A DNA stretch of 64,000 nt, taken from NCBI GenBank assembly GCA_021442155.1, contig CM038221.1, positions 145,319,601-145,383,600 of the forward strand. The letters are read 5' to 3'. The notes under the pieces were generated by a model. That model was not told where the DNA came from. It saw only the letters and a program-made list of their open reading frames with translations, and did no database searches. Positions 11,831 to 23,820 of the stretch are shown in pieces. The stretch is from Cymbidium sinense (Eukaryota; Streptophyta; Magnoliopsida; Asparagales; Orchidaceae). Made by a program: the position numbers and the translations under genes. The stretch's first letter is position 1. Every line of letters starts with the position of its first letter.

Positions 11831-13245
11831 AACTAAGTCATTGATTCTTCTTCATTTAGTAATGAACTGATGTATGTCGGGCATGAATTTTCTTCCGTCT
11901 TGAGGTTGATTTCTATAAGCTTATCAATTATTGAATCGATTTCTTCTTTGAATTTTGGTGGTGCATCTTTGATTTGTAGATCATCTGGATCATCTAAAAT
12001 TTCTAAACACACATTCTCATAAGAGCTAGTATGGTTTGAGAAGAACCTATCAGATTTTAGATGATTAGTAATAACTAAGAAGTAATCATCACATCGATTG
12101 GGCCCACTGTACCAAATCCTAGTCCTGATCTTGATTGTGCATCCCTACCTTTGTTGTTCCATAGCTTTTTGAAGTATTATGACCTGTGCTTAGACCATGT
12201 ATAAGGAATCAAACCTTTCTTCGTAAGATTAAGAAAACAAGGTGAGTACCGATCAAAATGCAATTCTATTAATTCTTTATATGAATTATCCTCAAGTTCT
12301 ACATCAGCTTCTGGACTTGAGAATGATGATCCCAATAGGAATCTCTTCAGCTACATATCAAAGGAAGACTTAGGGGATTCCTTAACTACTAAACCTTCAA
12401 CTTTTTGAGAGGAAAGTGAGGTTAGAGCTAAGGTTCCTAACTACTACTTGATAATTTCACATAAGCTTGAATACATTCATGCTTTGCTTGAGGCCGGTCT
12501 TCATCCTTGTCAAGTGTCACCTCTAATGAAACCTGTTGGGAGGGGTTGGCTGGTATGCTAATCACATTAGACTCATCCTCTGAGCTGGATTCCAAGTCTA
12601 TATGAATAGTATGGGTACTCTTGTGAGCTGGAACATAACCCATGTTGGCTAGCTATTAACCAGGGGGTCTTCCACCTCTGAAACTGCCTGTATTTTTGCC
12701 TCTGCCTCTGCCTAGTGGAGGTTGAGTCATCCTACCCATATGTCCATATGATGGAATGAACTGTGGGTAGAATATGATTTGTGACTCTACTTCTTCTTTA
12801 ATATCATTTTCTCGTTCATTTATATTTATTTTTTTATTTTTTTTATTTTTCTTTTTCTTTTGCTTCTTTTTCTTTCTCTTTAGCATTTGAACTTTGACCA
12901 AGTTGATGAGAAAGGGTATTTTGAGAAAGATAGTAGGTCGTATCTTCATATATTTGAACCTCTCTGACTGAAAATGGCTTTTCATCTCGTTTGGCATAGT
13001 ATTCAATCCCATCCTTTTGAAACTTGATGCACTGATGGAGGGAGGATGAAATCATCTTATTCTGATGTATCCAAGAACTACTGAGCAAAATAGTGAATGA
13101 AGTATTTGAATCAATTATGTAGAATTTGGATTCAGTCTTCTAATCACTATCTCCAAAGATAACACTATGGACTCTAAAGCCCTCTGCTCTTGTTCATTGA
13201 ATCCTCTCAACATCATATGATCTCCTTGAAGTGTGGAGACGAACC
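11831..13245 (-). pseudogene. PR-RT linker with Lys-rich tract (element 1)
   Basis: Follows the protease. It has WIHQNKMISSSLHQCIKF (about 13000-13085), the block that follows protease in this lineage, then a Lys/Glu-rich tract (about 12820-12900) encoded by a nearly pure purine run in sense, then GHMGRMTQPPLGRGRGK (12680-12760) and an acidic stretch DLESSSEDE (12570-12610). Frames change at about 12850. The low-complexity tract is also present in elements 2 and 3, so it is ancestral and not a recent slip. Confidence 0.75.
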
Positions 13246-13610
13246 TCAATAGGCAAGGGTCTTTAGACTCATAATATTCATCAATGCACCTGAATCGTCA
13301 AGGACCCTGGAAAGTCTGAATTTGCCTATGTCCACTGTAATGTAGAGGGGACGGTTGTGCTTCATGTCCCCCAGAAGAAGGTCTTCAACTGTGAAAGTGA
13401 CTCCTTGGGCTTCTCTGGAATAATATGCCTCTTTTCCAACAATGATCGAGCTAAGCATATTTTTGGATCAAGAAGAGCCTTGATCAATGATTCCTTGATC
13501 TCTTTGGATAAGATAAGGGCATCATATATGCTTAACTTAGATGGAAACTTTCTTAGGTGAGAGAGGACATTGTGATCCACTTTAGGTTGGTCCTCCACAA
13601 ACATATCCAA
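13246..13610 (-). pseudogene. Degenerate aspartic protease (element 1)
   Basis: Retropepsin-type domain. HNRPLYITVDIG leads to VLDDSGALMNIMSLKTLAY; the active-site D-[ST]-G reads DSG here. Before it lies DVLSHLRKFPSKLSIYDAL-like sequence and RSL (13362-13610) in another frame. It would cleave Gag-Pol. A frameshift near 13400 separates the two halves. Confidence 0.85.
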
Positions 13611-14590
13611 GGGTGGAGCATCCTATGGAGGGGATTCTCGATCATCTGAACTAATGACATGTTTTCCCTTATCTTGAGGTGCTGCCCTAGGAGGTAGAAC
13701 CTTGTCACTACGGAGGTTGATTTTGGTGATCTCTTATGGCAAGTTAGTGGAAGGTTCTACCTGCTTATCAGGCTCACCTACAACTTCTCCTATGGGACCC
13801 TCGAAATCAGATGATTCCAAGTCTATCTCAAGAGGTGAACTTGCATTATTCAGAGAAGGAAAGTCCAACTTTGAATCAGAAAGAGGAAGATCAGAGTTGT
13901 TATAATTATTGTTTAAACTTGGTGAGCTTTCTAAAAGAATAGAGGTAGACAATCCATCAGAAATGACACATATATAATTCAAACTAACTTTATTCCTTGA
14001 TTTCTTGGATTCTGAAGGAGGTACATAGTAGTAATCTAGTAAAGTAAGTGGGGTGAGGGATTTGATTCCCTCATCTACCGATACAAGATGTCTACTTGAG
14101 GAAGAGAGTAGAGGTGCTCCAAGTAGTACTGGTAGGGCTCGTCGGTTGTGTTACTTGGTTATCCCTGCAGGCAGCTCTTTCTGAGTTCCCCCAAGTTATC
14201 TTTGGCAACTTGCAAGCCTTCCTTGATGTTGGAGGTTCGAACTACCTCAAGCACCTGCAAGGAAAGTTTCTTGATTTTGGAAATAATTTTCTTAGAGGTT
14301 CGGGATAAGGAGATATCCCAACCTTCTTTGGTTTTTAGAGGATCGTAGGTATCCTCAAGGATTACCCTAATGGAATTGGATGGTTGTTCTACAAGGTATT
14401 CCTTTTGAAAAACTATGACACCTGCTTTGAAGTTATGCTCAAGCCAGTCCTTGAATGTAAAGCAATCCTCCAAAACATGGCATAGCATATGGTGGTAGGA
14501 AAAAAAGTTTGGAACATTTCTTTTTCCCACTTCCTCTGGCCTTTTTAGCTCGAGTAGCTGAAAATCAAGTTTGTTTAGTTTATCCATAAG
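13611..14590 (-). pseudogene. gag: Gag C-terminal part (element 1)
   Basis: Open piece 14159-14587 carries YHHMLCHVLEDCFTFKDWLE, the His/Cys block near the Gag C-terminus in this lineage, followed by PSNSIRVILED. Then 13734-13982 holds an acidic linker (LPLSDSKLDF, EIDLESSDFEGPIGEVVGEP) up to protease. It would bind genomic RNA in the particle. Element 2 has the same block around 32040-32100. Confidence 0.75.
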
Positions 14591-15529
14591 AGTAGGTGGA
14601 TGGTAGCTACCTGGCAGTGGGTATGTGTATCGCTACTGTGGATACGGCTGAGGAGGAGGAGGCGAAGATCACAGAGGCTACTGTGGTGACTAATAGAATG
14701 GCCTCGATGGTGGTAGATGAGGTGGAAGTGATAGCTATGGAGCTCGTGGTCTCTCATACTACTCTCTGGCGGGCTCGTTCCCCTTGTCTACTACTGTCAC
14801 TACCCTTGATTTCTTTTCATAAGATTTCGATGGCTTTGGCATCAATGATTGATCTGGAAAAGGTAACTGTTTGGCTTCTCCTTATAAGCTAGCTGCCTTA
14901 TTGATTAGCTTCTCAAATATTTTGATGGTAAAACCTTTGAGCATGAAGGCGACCGGGACATGAATATTCTTTAGTAGAATCTCAATGGCATGCTATTCAA
15001 ATAGCTACAGTTCACATTTCATACTCAAATTATGTCATCTGAGAATATAATCAATGAGGGACTCACCAGGATGTTGTTGACAACGAGATCACCCTGTCAC
15101 CCTTTCTTTGAGCTCCAAACAAACCTCTTAATGAAGAGTTGCTCCAACTCGACAAAGTCTTCTTGAACTATTGGAGTTCACATTCAATCAAAGGCTATAT
15201 AAACCGGCTAGAAAGAAAATGTGTATCACATTGTAATAATTGGTCGAAATGCTATATGTCGTTTGGGTTCCCATCAAAACTCTTGAAAGAAGATGGAACT
15301 AAACCCTTAGGATACTAGATGGCATCAAATTCCTCAAGGGTATACCCTTTGGAACCAAAGGTCCTCCTTGAGCTTATGCCAATGCTTCTCTCAACTGCTG
15401 CTCAATCATGAGTTTAATGTCCTTCTCTTATACGGAGGTACTATCCACTACCTTTCTATTCAAGCTTGTGTTGCCCTGATCTACCAAAGGTAAACTCTTA
15501 GGCTGATCTAAGAATTTCAACATCTCAGG
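14591..15529 (-). pseudogene. gag: Gag capsid region (element 1), heavily broken
   Basis: No long open frame, but the nucleotide sequence matches the capsid-coding part of element 2 (31340-31630). Readable pieces, in different frames, are VELEQLFIKRF (near 15150), ESLIDYIL (near 15055) and MLKGFTIKIFEKLINKAA (14885-14945). This is the retrotransposon Gag domain that would form the particle shell. Stops and small indels are spread throughout. Confidence 0.7.
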
Positions 15530-17305
15530 CTAACCTATTTCTGCAATAATAGGATGCACTGTCGAGGCTTGGTTTTGAAGTGCCAAGACTACTGCTAGAA
15601 AATCTTCAAGCTTCTTCCCTATCCTATCAATTTGTTCATCTTTTTTCTTTAGTTGCTGAAAGAGGTGTTGGGTAGAGTAGGAAATATCATCTTGCTCGGC
15701 TGCTTCACCTTCCAAATTCTGTTGATTATGAAGGAGAGAACCCCTGGTATCTATCATGTGCACTTCTACTGAATCCTCTAATAGATCATCTTCATTAGGA
15801 TCAAAATTGACCTTCTCCTCCTCTAAGTCAGACCAATCATATCCTAAGATCTCCTTCTTCTCCATTAGATACTAGGCTATAATATCATCGAGGGAACAAT
15901 TCAATCGTGCGGGCACAAATGATCGTGTATGACCAGTTGTAGGATCACTATCATGAATAGAAAGATGTCTAACCTCTGCTACTTCTAGAGAGCTAACCCT
16001 GTGAGGGCTATGCTCACTAGAAGAAAGATGCTTCTGGTTGTCACTAGATCTAGATGGAGTAGTACTTCTAGGAGGATGTATGTCCATGGGAACAATGGTA
16101 CTGTCTCCTCCTCCCTTGGCTATTGCTAACTCCATAGCTTGTTGCGGTGGTGGTGGTGATGGAATGACTACAATGTTCTGAGGTCGTCATTCCCTCTTCA
16201 CCACAATTGGGGCATGAGGTCAAGTAGGAGAGCTCAGCCTCGCCTCAGTTGGCAGTGAGATGGAATGGGATCCCTTGACTATAGCTAGATCACCAGTGGG
16301 GTTCTCTTCTCTCTAGATGCAGCCTTCATGGCTTTCACTGGAACAGTGGATGATGGAACTTGTATTGGAGATGGTGGATGCAGAGTAGAGCGGTGTGGCG
16401 GAGGCACCACCGACTCTCTCTATATAGGAGCTCCTCTCCTATGGTGCATAGTACCCATCAGTAGAATATCGTATGATCGTGCGGTAGTGCCGATCAAGTC
16501 CACAAGTGAGCTTGACTACTACCTATGTCTCTCTCCGTCTGCTTGATTCTGGGCCTCCGGCCCTCTCTCTTGTCGATGTGTCGCCCACACGAGGGATGAT
16601 TGATCAAACTAAGCCCTGACTCGATAAGTCATAAGCTCAACTACAGAGGTGATCTGCATATGCCCTCTCTCCTCTCACTAATAGGAGCCTCAAAATGAAC
16701 TACGGGCGAAGGTAAAACTGAGATCCTCCTAATGTCTTCCTCTCCATTGAAACCAGAGAGGGGGGTGAAACTTATTCTTTATGATAAGAGGAGACACTAT
16801 CCTAGGTACCTCCTCTGCTGCAAATTGAGTGGCTACCTCTAGGTCCTTGGCTATACGTTCATGATGTGGCTTGATCTTGTGGCACCGATTACGATGCTTA
16901 GTCCTGCTGGGAGGAGCAGCACGAGAACTAGACTCAACCTTATAGGTGAGGGAGACTATCTTTGAAGAAAGGGTATCCTTCCCCTTGGAAGGAGTGGGTG
17001 CTAGCTCATCGGGAAAAGAGGAAACACTGCATTGGGCACTCTTGTTGTAGAACTGCCACAGCCTTCCTCTTCAGTGAGGAAAACTTTGATTCTAACAACA
17101 TCTCTACTTGGATGACCGGCTTCTGCCCTGTCACCACACTTCTACTGACTGTCATGAGGGTGGTCCCCTCACAAGTGATCCTAGACCCCTCAAAACCTCA
17201 GCCAAAATGAATGAGGTGGGTGAAGTCAAACCATGGGAGGCTGGCTCGATCCAAGGCTAAATCCATCCCAAAAGGAAATGTGAACACGTACTTTTGGGCT
17301 ACCAT
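15530..17305 (-). pseudogene. gag: Gag N-terminal part and extension (element 1)
   Basis: Start chosen at the ATG at 17303-17305: from there one frame runs 100 codons to 17006 with a single internal TGA (17198-17200). It begins MVAQKYVFTFPFGMDLALD, and element 3 has a matching start (MAPNKFMFSIPNGLNLALD, 57356). A basic SSRAAPPSRTKHRNRCHK segment (about 16880-16935) follows in another frame, then a proline/serine-rich part (IPSPPPPQQ, 16135-16165; MDIHPPRSTTPSR, 16070) and an acidic, coiled-coil-like end (DLEEEKVNFDPNEDDLLED; LFQQLKKKDEQIDRI, 15620-15830). A separate ORF ahead of Gag, as in some Ogre elements, cannot be excluded. Function of the extension is unknown. Confidence 0.65.
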
Positions 17306-17419
17306 TTTGAATTGAACTCCACTGAACTGAGACTGATTGAAACTGACTGAAAGTCTATAATGTTTGAAAACAAACCCAAACCATATTTCTGCTTTAATTT
17401 GACTTTTGAAATTTGAATT

Positions 17420-18320
17420 TAGAATTTTGAACCCACACTCAACAATTTGAATATGTTAAGTGGGACTCTTTCATTTTGGAGAGAGATTTTGAATTTAGAA
17501 TTGGAGAGGAAATTTTTGAATATGGAATCCATTTTCAACAAATTTGTGTATGTTGAAAATGGGTTCAAATATTTTGATGAGATTGATGCTTCCATTGGTT
17601 TATATTTGAATTTGATTTTCTTGATTGTTTGGGGACCCTTCATTTAACAAATTTTAGTATGTTAAAGTAAAGGGTCAATTTGATTTTGTTTTGATTTGTG
17701 ATTTTGGAGTTTACTCACTTAGCAAATTTGGGTATGCTAGATGAGGTGTTTGAAAATAATTTTCTTCTTTAGTTTGCTTATTTGTAAATTATGTGTAAAT
17801 TTGAGAATGGAATCTTTACTTAGCAAATTTGGGTATGCTAAATAAAGTCCAAGTGTTTTGTTGTTTTTGAAAAGAGGATCTTTACTTAGTAAATTTAAGT
17901 ATGATAAACAGAGGATCCTAATGTGTTTTGTTTTGATGATTATGAAAAGAGGATTCATTTCATATTTAGGTATGCTAAAGAAATCCAAATGTGTTTCATG
18001 TTTTGATTTTTGAAAAGAGGATTCTTTACTTTGCGAGTTTAAGTATGCTAAATAAAGTATTCATTTGTGATTTTGAAAATATGATTGTTGATTTTGATTT
18101 TTGGAAATGAAATCTTCATTAAATAAATTGAATGCGGATGTTCATTTGTGCTTTTGAAAATTTGATTATTGGTTTTCATTTTTGAAAATGAAATCTTCAT
18201 TCAATAAATTGAATGAGGATGTTCATTTATGCTTTTGAAAATATGATTGTTGATTTTGGAAAGTGAAATCTTCAACCAATAAATTGAAAGAGGATATTCA
18301 TTTGTGCTTTTTGAAATATG
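17420..18320 (-). repeat. Hairpin repeat array in the leader (element 1)
   Basis: Untranslated leader between gag and PBS. About eight units of 60-110 bp, each with inverted arms around a loop close to AATTTGGGTA (+ strand). Clearest are 17529-17562 (12-bp perfect stem, arms CCATTTTCAACA/TGTTGAAAATGG) and 17815-17846 (TTTACTTAGCA/TGCTAAATAAA, one mismatch that is G-U in the sense RNA). A second type with CATTCAAT/ATTGAATG around AA follows (18090-18270; best at 18198-18215). No coding potential is shared with element 3, but the structure is. Confidence 0.85.
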
Positions 18321-18752
18321 ATTTTTGGATTTTATTTTTGAGAATGATCCAACATATAATAATCATGAAGATTGTTAGATGAGGTTGATTTATGAAAATT
18401 TTTGTGCAAATATTTTATTATGTGCATTTTGCAAAATTACTTTTTGGAAATTGATGTTTTTATAAAGGTTTTTTTTTTTGGAATGAACTTTAACCTACCA
18501 TAGAAATAGTAAAAAGAAAGTCTGTAGTTATTTCTTTTGATTAAGTTTTATTTCACTATTGGGAACTAATATGGGTTTTAAGACACAGAGTGAGGTCCTA
18601 AAACTTAAAGGATGCTGGCTAGCTTAGCTTAAGAATGAAAAAAACTAAGTGCCAATGAAAAGAAAGATAGTCTCAGACTTATACAAAGTACAAATTCACT
18701 ATTGAAACTTGGAGACAATGATCATTTACCAAAGATGGAGAGAGGAACCTTT
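18321..18752 (-). other. Leader between PBS and hairpin array (element 1)
   Basis: No gene and no clear repeat. AT-rich with a T run (18472-18480). It is the sequence just downstream of the PBS in sense and is missing from elements 2 and 3, so there is no second copy for comparison. Confidence 0.5.
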
Positions 18753-18768
18753 CCCATTAGAGTCACCA
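18753..18768 (-). other. Candidate primer-binding site (element 1)
   Basis: In sense TGGTGACTCTAATGGG, 8 nt after the LTR end (..CACCACA). It starts with TGG, as needed to pair with a tRNA CCA end, and resembles the TGGCGACTC..TGGGG-type sites of Tat-lineage elements. The tRNA is not assigned. Elements 2 and 3 have lost this site by deletion. Confidence 0.6.
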
Positions 18769-18776
18769 AAAAAATC

Positions 18777-21709
18777 TGTGGTGAAAATTTTCTATCTTCA
18801 TCTATCTTTTGAGAGATAAATGAAAACAAAAATATAACTGCTTGTTGGGACACCAATAGATGTATCTACAAGGGTGATTAGAATGACATTGAGGAATGAT
18901 GTTCCTCGAGAGAAAAAAGTTACCATTCTACAATGGACCTAATCACCTTAACTCTAAGGATGATGGTCTTCATATGTAGATTCTTCCCTATTTTACATGA
19001 GAAGTAAAGCAAGGTTTATTTTAAACTGGGTTCATTAAGTTCCTATGGCAAGCCCCATAGGTAATTACATCCTAAGGAATGGGATTCCTTAGGAATACTC
19101 TCGATTAAGGTAAATGAATGTTGTCTCCAAAGATTTTGAAGATAGGACTATCAATCAATTGGTTTATTTTTAGAAAATCAAGTGGGATTGATCAAGAGGA
19201 AGGAGCTATTATCAAAACTAAAAAAAGATAAGTTGGAGATACTTATGATACTAGGAAGCCTAGTAAGCATCCCAAACTATCCTATAGTTGGGTTTTATAT
19301 TTTTGAAATTGAAGTGACATATTTGTTTGAGCTGAATTTTTATTAGAAATCTAGGGCTTACAATTCCACAACACAAGATCATAAAAATGCCTAAGAGGTG
19401 AGGATTTATGCTTGTAGCCCATAAAGGGAACCAGCAATCTATGAACCTAAATCTAGGGAGCTTTGGCGGGGGGCCGAAACACCACCTAAATCTAAGGCAA
19501 AAAATGGGCATATTATTTACCTCCATAAGAGAGGATAAACCACCCGACTGTTTGGACTTACAACTACCTGGGGTTGGCTATCAACTAACTCATCCTACGA
19601 TTTTAAATACAGGTAATCAAGTCATATGCTTTTGTAAGATAGCTAAGCTATTATTTATTTTAGAAAGAGACTAAGTACTTAAACACACTCCCTAAGAGAC
19701 TAGATCATGTAGGGCATGATTTAATGACTTAAATCTAATGCAAATTTTGTTATGTTTTATTTTCATTTTGGATAATTGATTTGACACTGCTATGGGATTC
19801 ATATGCCTAATGCATGAGTTGGATTATGGGCCAAAATTAGCAAGAAGGAGGTGTGTTTCCACCATGGCTCTCAAAATTCCCTGGCAAAGGTGGAAGCCCT
19901 CCATAAGCAAGAGTGAAGCAAGATATTTTATGCATGATGTGAAAACATACAACATCCAAAGGGTTGCTAAATCTATATCTTTTATAACCTAGGCTTTAGG
20001 TGAGGTTATGAGTTATTAATTTTTAATTTTGAGTTGATTAATTGGATAAAAAAATTATTTTTAAAGCCTAATCGCATCCAGGTCATTCAACAAAGCAAGG
20101 AAAAAACTAGAAAAGCATGCCATCTTAATGCACAAGCTAAACAAACATCAAACAATTTATAAAGCTAGCGCAAAAGAATAAGAGGCCTTTTATGGTTGGG
20201 CTCCGCCTTACAAATCCGAAAAAAATTGGGTAGCTAAGCTCTACCCTTATACAACCTGAATTACAAATGAATTAATTATAATAAAAAAGGAATTCATGTT
20301 ATGAGGGGTCTTCATTCATCATTTCTTCTTTTCTTTCTTATTTCTTATTTCTTCTTTCTTCTTTCTTCTTTTGGTTGGATGAAATGTGGTTGCTCCAAAA
20401 GCTTCACATGGTGCATAAGATATAGTCTTATGACCAATGTTCATCCTAATCCCCCATAACATTCATATTTGCAAAAATTACATAAAAATGGGAAAAGTAA
20501 ATCTAACTAAAACCTACAAAAGAGATATTAGCTAAACCAACCACACAATCTCAAGCATGTATATGAATAAATTGGACTTAACACCCACATATGGGTAACC
20601 AAGTCCACCTAACCTATTTTTAGATTATTGTTAGGGGTATAAGCAACCCAGACAAAGAATAATATTTATATTTTTATTGTAGTGTCCCTTAAGTACAATC
20701 CCCTGCAGAAGATAATGGTTAGACTAAGATCACCCTACCTTTCAGTCTGCACACATAAACCTATACATCCAGACTAAAATATCACATCATAAAATAAAAT
20801 TAAGCATCAAACCATGCACTGCCCTAACATAGAGCTAGAAATGGTGATTTAGCCTAATGTGTGTTAGGCTTGTGTGGTTAAGGGCTTAATATTTTCTAAG
20901 TGTGAAAGGGTTCAACTTAGAGGGTGGTTTTATTTAAGTGATTTAGTTTATTTTTGTAAATTTTATTTGATGATTTGATTTAGTTTGAATGAACCTACAC
21001 TTAATTACTAAACATTATAAAGAGAGGAAAAGAGAAGAGAACTTCTCTTTTCTCCCTACCTTAAATAATTTCTAAGGTAGATTCATTTGTCATTTTTCTT
21101 TAGTGAATGTTTTGTTATGTGTTTTAATTAATCCTAAATTTAGATTTTCTCTAAATAAACCTATTCAATCAGAAAGGTATTTTAAAATTAATTAAAGTGA
21201 ACTACTATCATAAAATACACAACCATTTATTTCTTTCCAACATATGTATCATGCATATGAAATGATCCTGAGCATATATATTCATACAAATGTAAATATT
21301 TAGCACACCTTAATGATGAATGCTAAGGGATGTTGCTTAAGAAAATTTGGATGCTTCATGATGCATGATTTTGTTAAGTAGGAAAGACAAGGATTCTTTT
21401 ATCCATTAATCAAATGTACATTTACATTTATGAAAGACATAAGTGAGTACATTATTTTCTACACCGGGGTGGTACAAGACCTACTTGGCTACTTAAATCC
21501 TCACAACCCCGGATGTCTAATTAATATCACTTTTCTAAAATACATGTGCATGTACAAAAGGAAATGAATGGATGAAGAATCATGCAAAAAGTTTATGTTT
21601 GTTTGTTTGATTTTTATTATTTAATTTATATGTGTAATGTGAAGATCCTTCTTAAAGGTTAACATAGGAATGAATAAGAATGGATTCAAGGAAGTGTTGT
21701 GTTCTTTTT
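18777..21709 (-). repeat. LTR B (truncated 5' LTR of element 1)
   Basis: Matches LTR A from 410 to about 3000 in the same orientation (for example the block at 19390-19510 against 690-780). It ends at 'gtgttcttttt', where A continues into 'caaatgaac' (about 3000) but here gag sequence of element 2 begins. Only the sense-3' third of the LTR remains. It includes the conserved TATA block (20245-20251) and a pyrimidine-rich CTT tract (20320-20370). No gene. Confidence 0.85.
20245..20251 (-). promoter_or_regulatory. Candidate TATA element (LTR B)
   Basis: TATAAGG in sense within the same conserved block as in A, C and D (GGTTGTATAAGGGTAGAGC, then a degenerate TAGCTACCC). Confidence 0.4.
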
Positions 21710-22049
21710 AGTTGTGGTGAAGAGGGAATGGTGACCTTGAAGCATCGTAGTCGTGCCATCACCACCCCCACCACAGCAGATCATGAAGATAAAGAGGGAG
21801 AAGGAGATTAGTTTTCCCCATGGCCATAGAACAAAGTATCCACCCATGACGATGATAGCCATGAGTATGTATCATCCAGTGAGCATAGTAATCACAAGAT
21901 TAGCCCTTCAGTGTCAAGGGAGGTCAGATGTATTTCTATTCATGAACATGATCCCGGCATCTATCAGCCATGATCATTTGTACCTACAGCTTGGATCGCT
22001 CCTGATTATATAAAGACAGATGCTGAGAAGAAAGAGATTCTAGGTACAT
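21710..22049 (+). pseudogene. gag: Gag fragment of element 2, upstream of the solo LTR
   Basis: Not LTR sequence: it aligns with gag of element 1 (- strand, about 16207 down to 15845). Shared words include 'gtggtgaagagggaatg' at the start, the PSPPPPQQ codons (21756-21780), 'tctattcatga' and 'gagaagaaagagattctagg' at the end. The last word corresponds to the point where element 2 gag resumes at 30611. An 86-codon open frame (21753-22013) crosses it but drifts out of the gag frame. GC is higher than in the flanks. Confidence 0.8.
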
Positions 22050-22489
22050 TGACTCACTTTTGGAGTGAGCTCTCAACTTCTATCTTAGACATGGATCTTA
22101 GACATTAAAAGTTCCTTAGTCTTGGGACACTTCTATTAGTGAACGCTTAACCTAACCCTAAAGACTTATAAGAGTTAGCCATAAGATTAGGTTATGCCTT
22201 AGGGGTGTTAGGAAAGCTTGCCTACCCTATATCTTAAACCCAATCCTTACTTCCTTCTTTCACGTCAAACTTCAAATCCAAACTAACTTCAAACTCAAAT
22301 CAACTCCAAGTTCAAGTAAACTTCAAATCCAAACAAACTTCAAATTCAAATCAATGCCAAATTCAAGTCAAACTTCAAATCCAAACCAACTTCAAATTCA
22401 AATCAACTTCAAATCCAAACCAACTTCAAATTCAAATCAACTTCAAACTCAAATCAAAATTCAAATCAAATCCCAACTTAAATGACTTC

Positions 22490-23820
22490 TCCCAAATAAT
22501 TCAAATCAATTCCAATAATCCAAATCAATTCAAACTTAAAAGATTTTCTCATAACCCATTTATATTCACAAATATAAATGAAATATAAATTCAAATAACC
22601 AAAACCAAATCCAAAACTTTTCTTAAGTCACTTCGATTTCATCTTATGGACTTAGCTAAAATCAAATCTAAATCAATTCAAATTCAAAAGATTTTCTCAT
22701 AACCCATTTATCTTATTATTTATAGCCACAAATATAAATTCAAACAACTAAAACCAAATTCAAAACTCAAGTCCAAATCCAAAACTGCTCCAGTCACTTT
22801 GATTTTATCTTATGGACTTAGCTCAAATCAAATCCAAATCAATTTGAATTCAAAAGATTTTCTCATAACCCTTTTTTTATTCTCATTTATATTCATAAAT
22901 ATAAATGAAATATAAATTCAAACAACCAAAACCAAATTCAAAACTCAAGTCCAAATCCAAAACCTTTCCTAAGTCACTTTGATTTCATCTTATGGACTTA
23001 AATCAAATCCAAATCAATTAAAATTCAAAAGATTTTCTCATAACCCATTTATATTCTCATTTATATTCACAAATATAAATGAAATATAAATTCAAATAAC
23101 CAAAACTAAATCCAAAACCTTTCCTAAGTCATTTTATTTCATCTTATGGACTTAGCTCAAATCAAATCCAAATCAATTCAAATTCAAAAGATTTTCTCAT
23201 AACCCATTTATATTCTCATTTATATTCATATATATAAATTAAATATAAATTCAAACAACCAAAACCAAATTCAAAACTCAAGTCTAAATCCAAAACCTTT
23301 CCTAAGTCACTTTGATTTCATCTTATGGACTTAGCTCAAATCAAATCAAATCAATTAAAATTCAAAAGTTCTTCATAACCCATTTATATTCTCATTTATA
23401 TTCACAAATATAAATGAAATATAAATTCAAACAACCAAAACCAAATTCAAAACTTAAGTCCAAATCCAAAACCTTTCCTAAGTCACTTTGGTTTCATCTT
23501 ATGGACTTAGCTCAAATCAAATCCAAATCAATTCAAATTCAAAAGATTTTCTCATAACCCATTTATATTCTTATTTATATTCACAAATATAAATGAAATA
23601 TAAATTCAAATAACCAAAACTAAATCCAAAACTCAAGTCCAAATCTAAAATCTTTCCTAAGTCACTTTGATTTCATCTTATGGACTTAGCTCAAATCAAA
23701 TCCAAATCACTTCAAATTCAAGAGATTTTCTCATAACCCATTTAAATTCTCATTTATATTCACAAATATAAATGAAATATAAATTTAAATAACCAAAACC
23801 AAATTCAAAACTCAAACCCA
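22490..23820 (+). repeat. LTR subrepeat array, 8 units (copy C)
   Basis: Units of about 145-182 bp marked by TCATAACCC near 22550, 22695, 22862, 23038, 23198, 23368, 23550 and 23730. Each has CTTATGGACTTAG and, in most, ATTTATATT-CACA-AATATAAAT, a 9-bp inverted repeat with a 4-nt loop. A has about four units and D only one or two. Confidence 0.9.

Larger units (their letters stand above)
410..21709 (-). mobile_element. Element 1: degenerate Tat/Ogre-like Ty3/gypsy LTR retrotransposon
   Basis: Two direct LTR copies (A at left, truncated B at right) flank an internal region that codes on the - strand. Sense order is 5' LTR B, PBS, hairpin-rich leader, gag, PR, RT, RH, aRH, INT, 3' UTR, 3' LTR A. 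It is the only copy here that keeps the LTR-PBS-leader-gag path uninterrupted. Every domain has stops and frameshifts, so it cannot be autonomous. LTR B lacks its sense-5' two thirds; the missing part may lie to the right of the window if elements 2 and 3 are nested in it. The family is assigned from domain order and motifs, not from a database search. Confidence 0.85.

Noticed and set aside
21753..22013. 86-codon + frame as a new gene between LTRs
   Set aside because: It aligns at nucleotide level with the N-terminal part of gag of element 1; the frame is only partly the gag frame.
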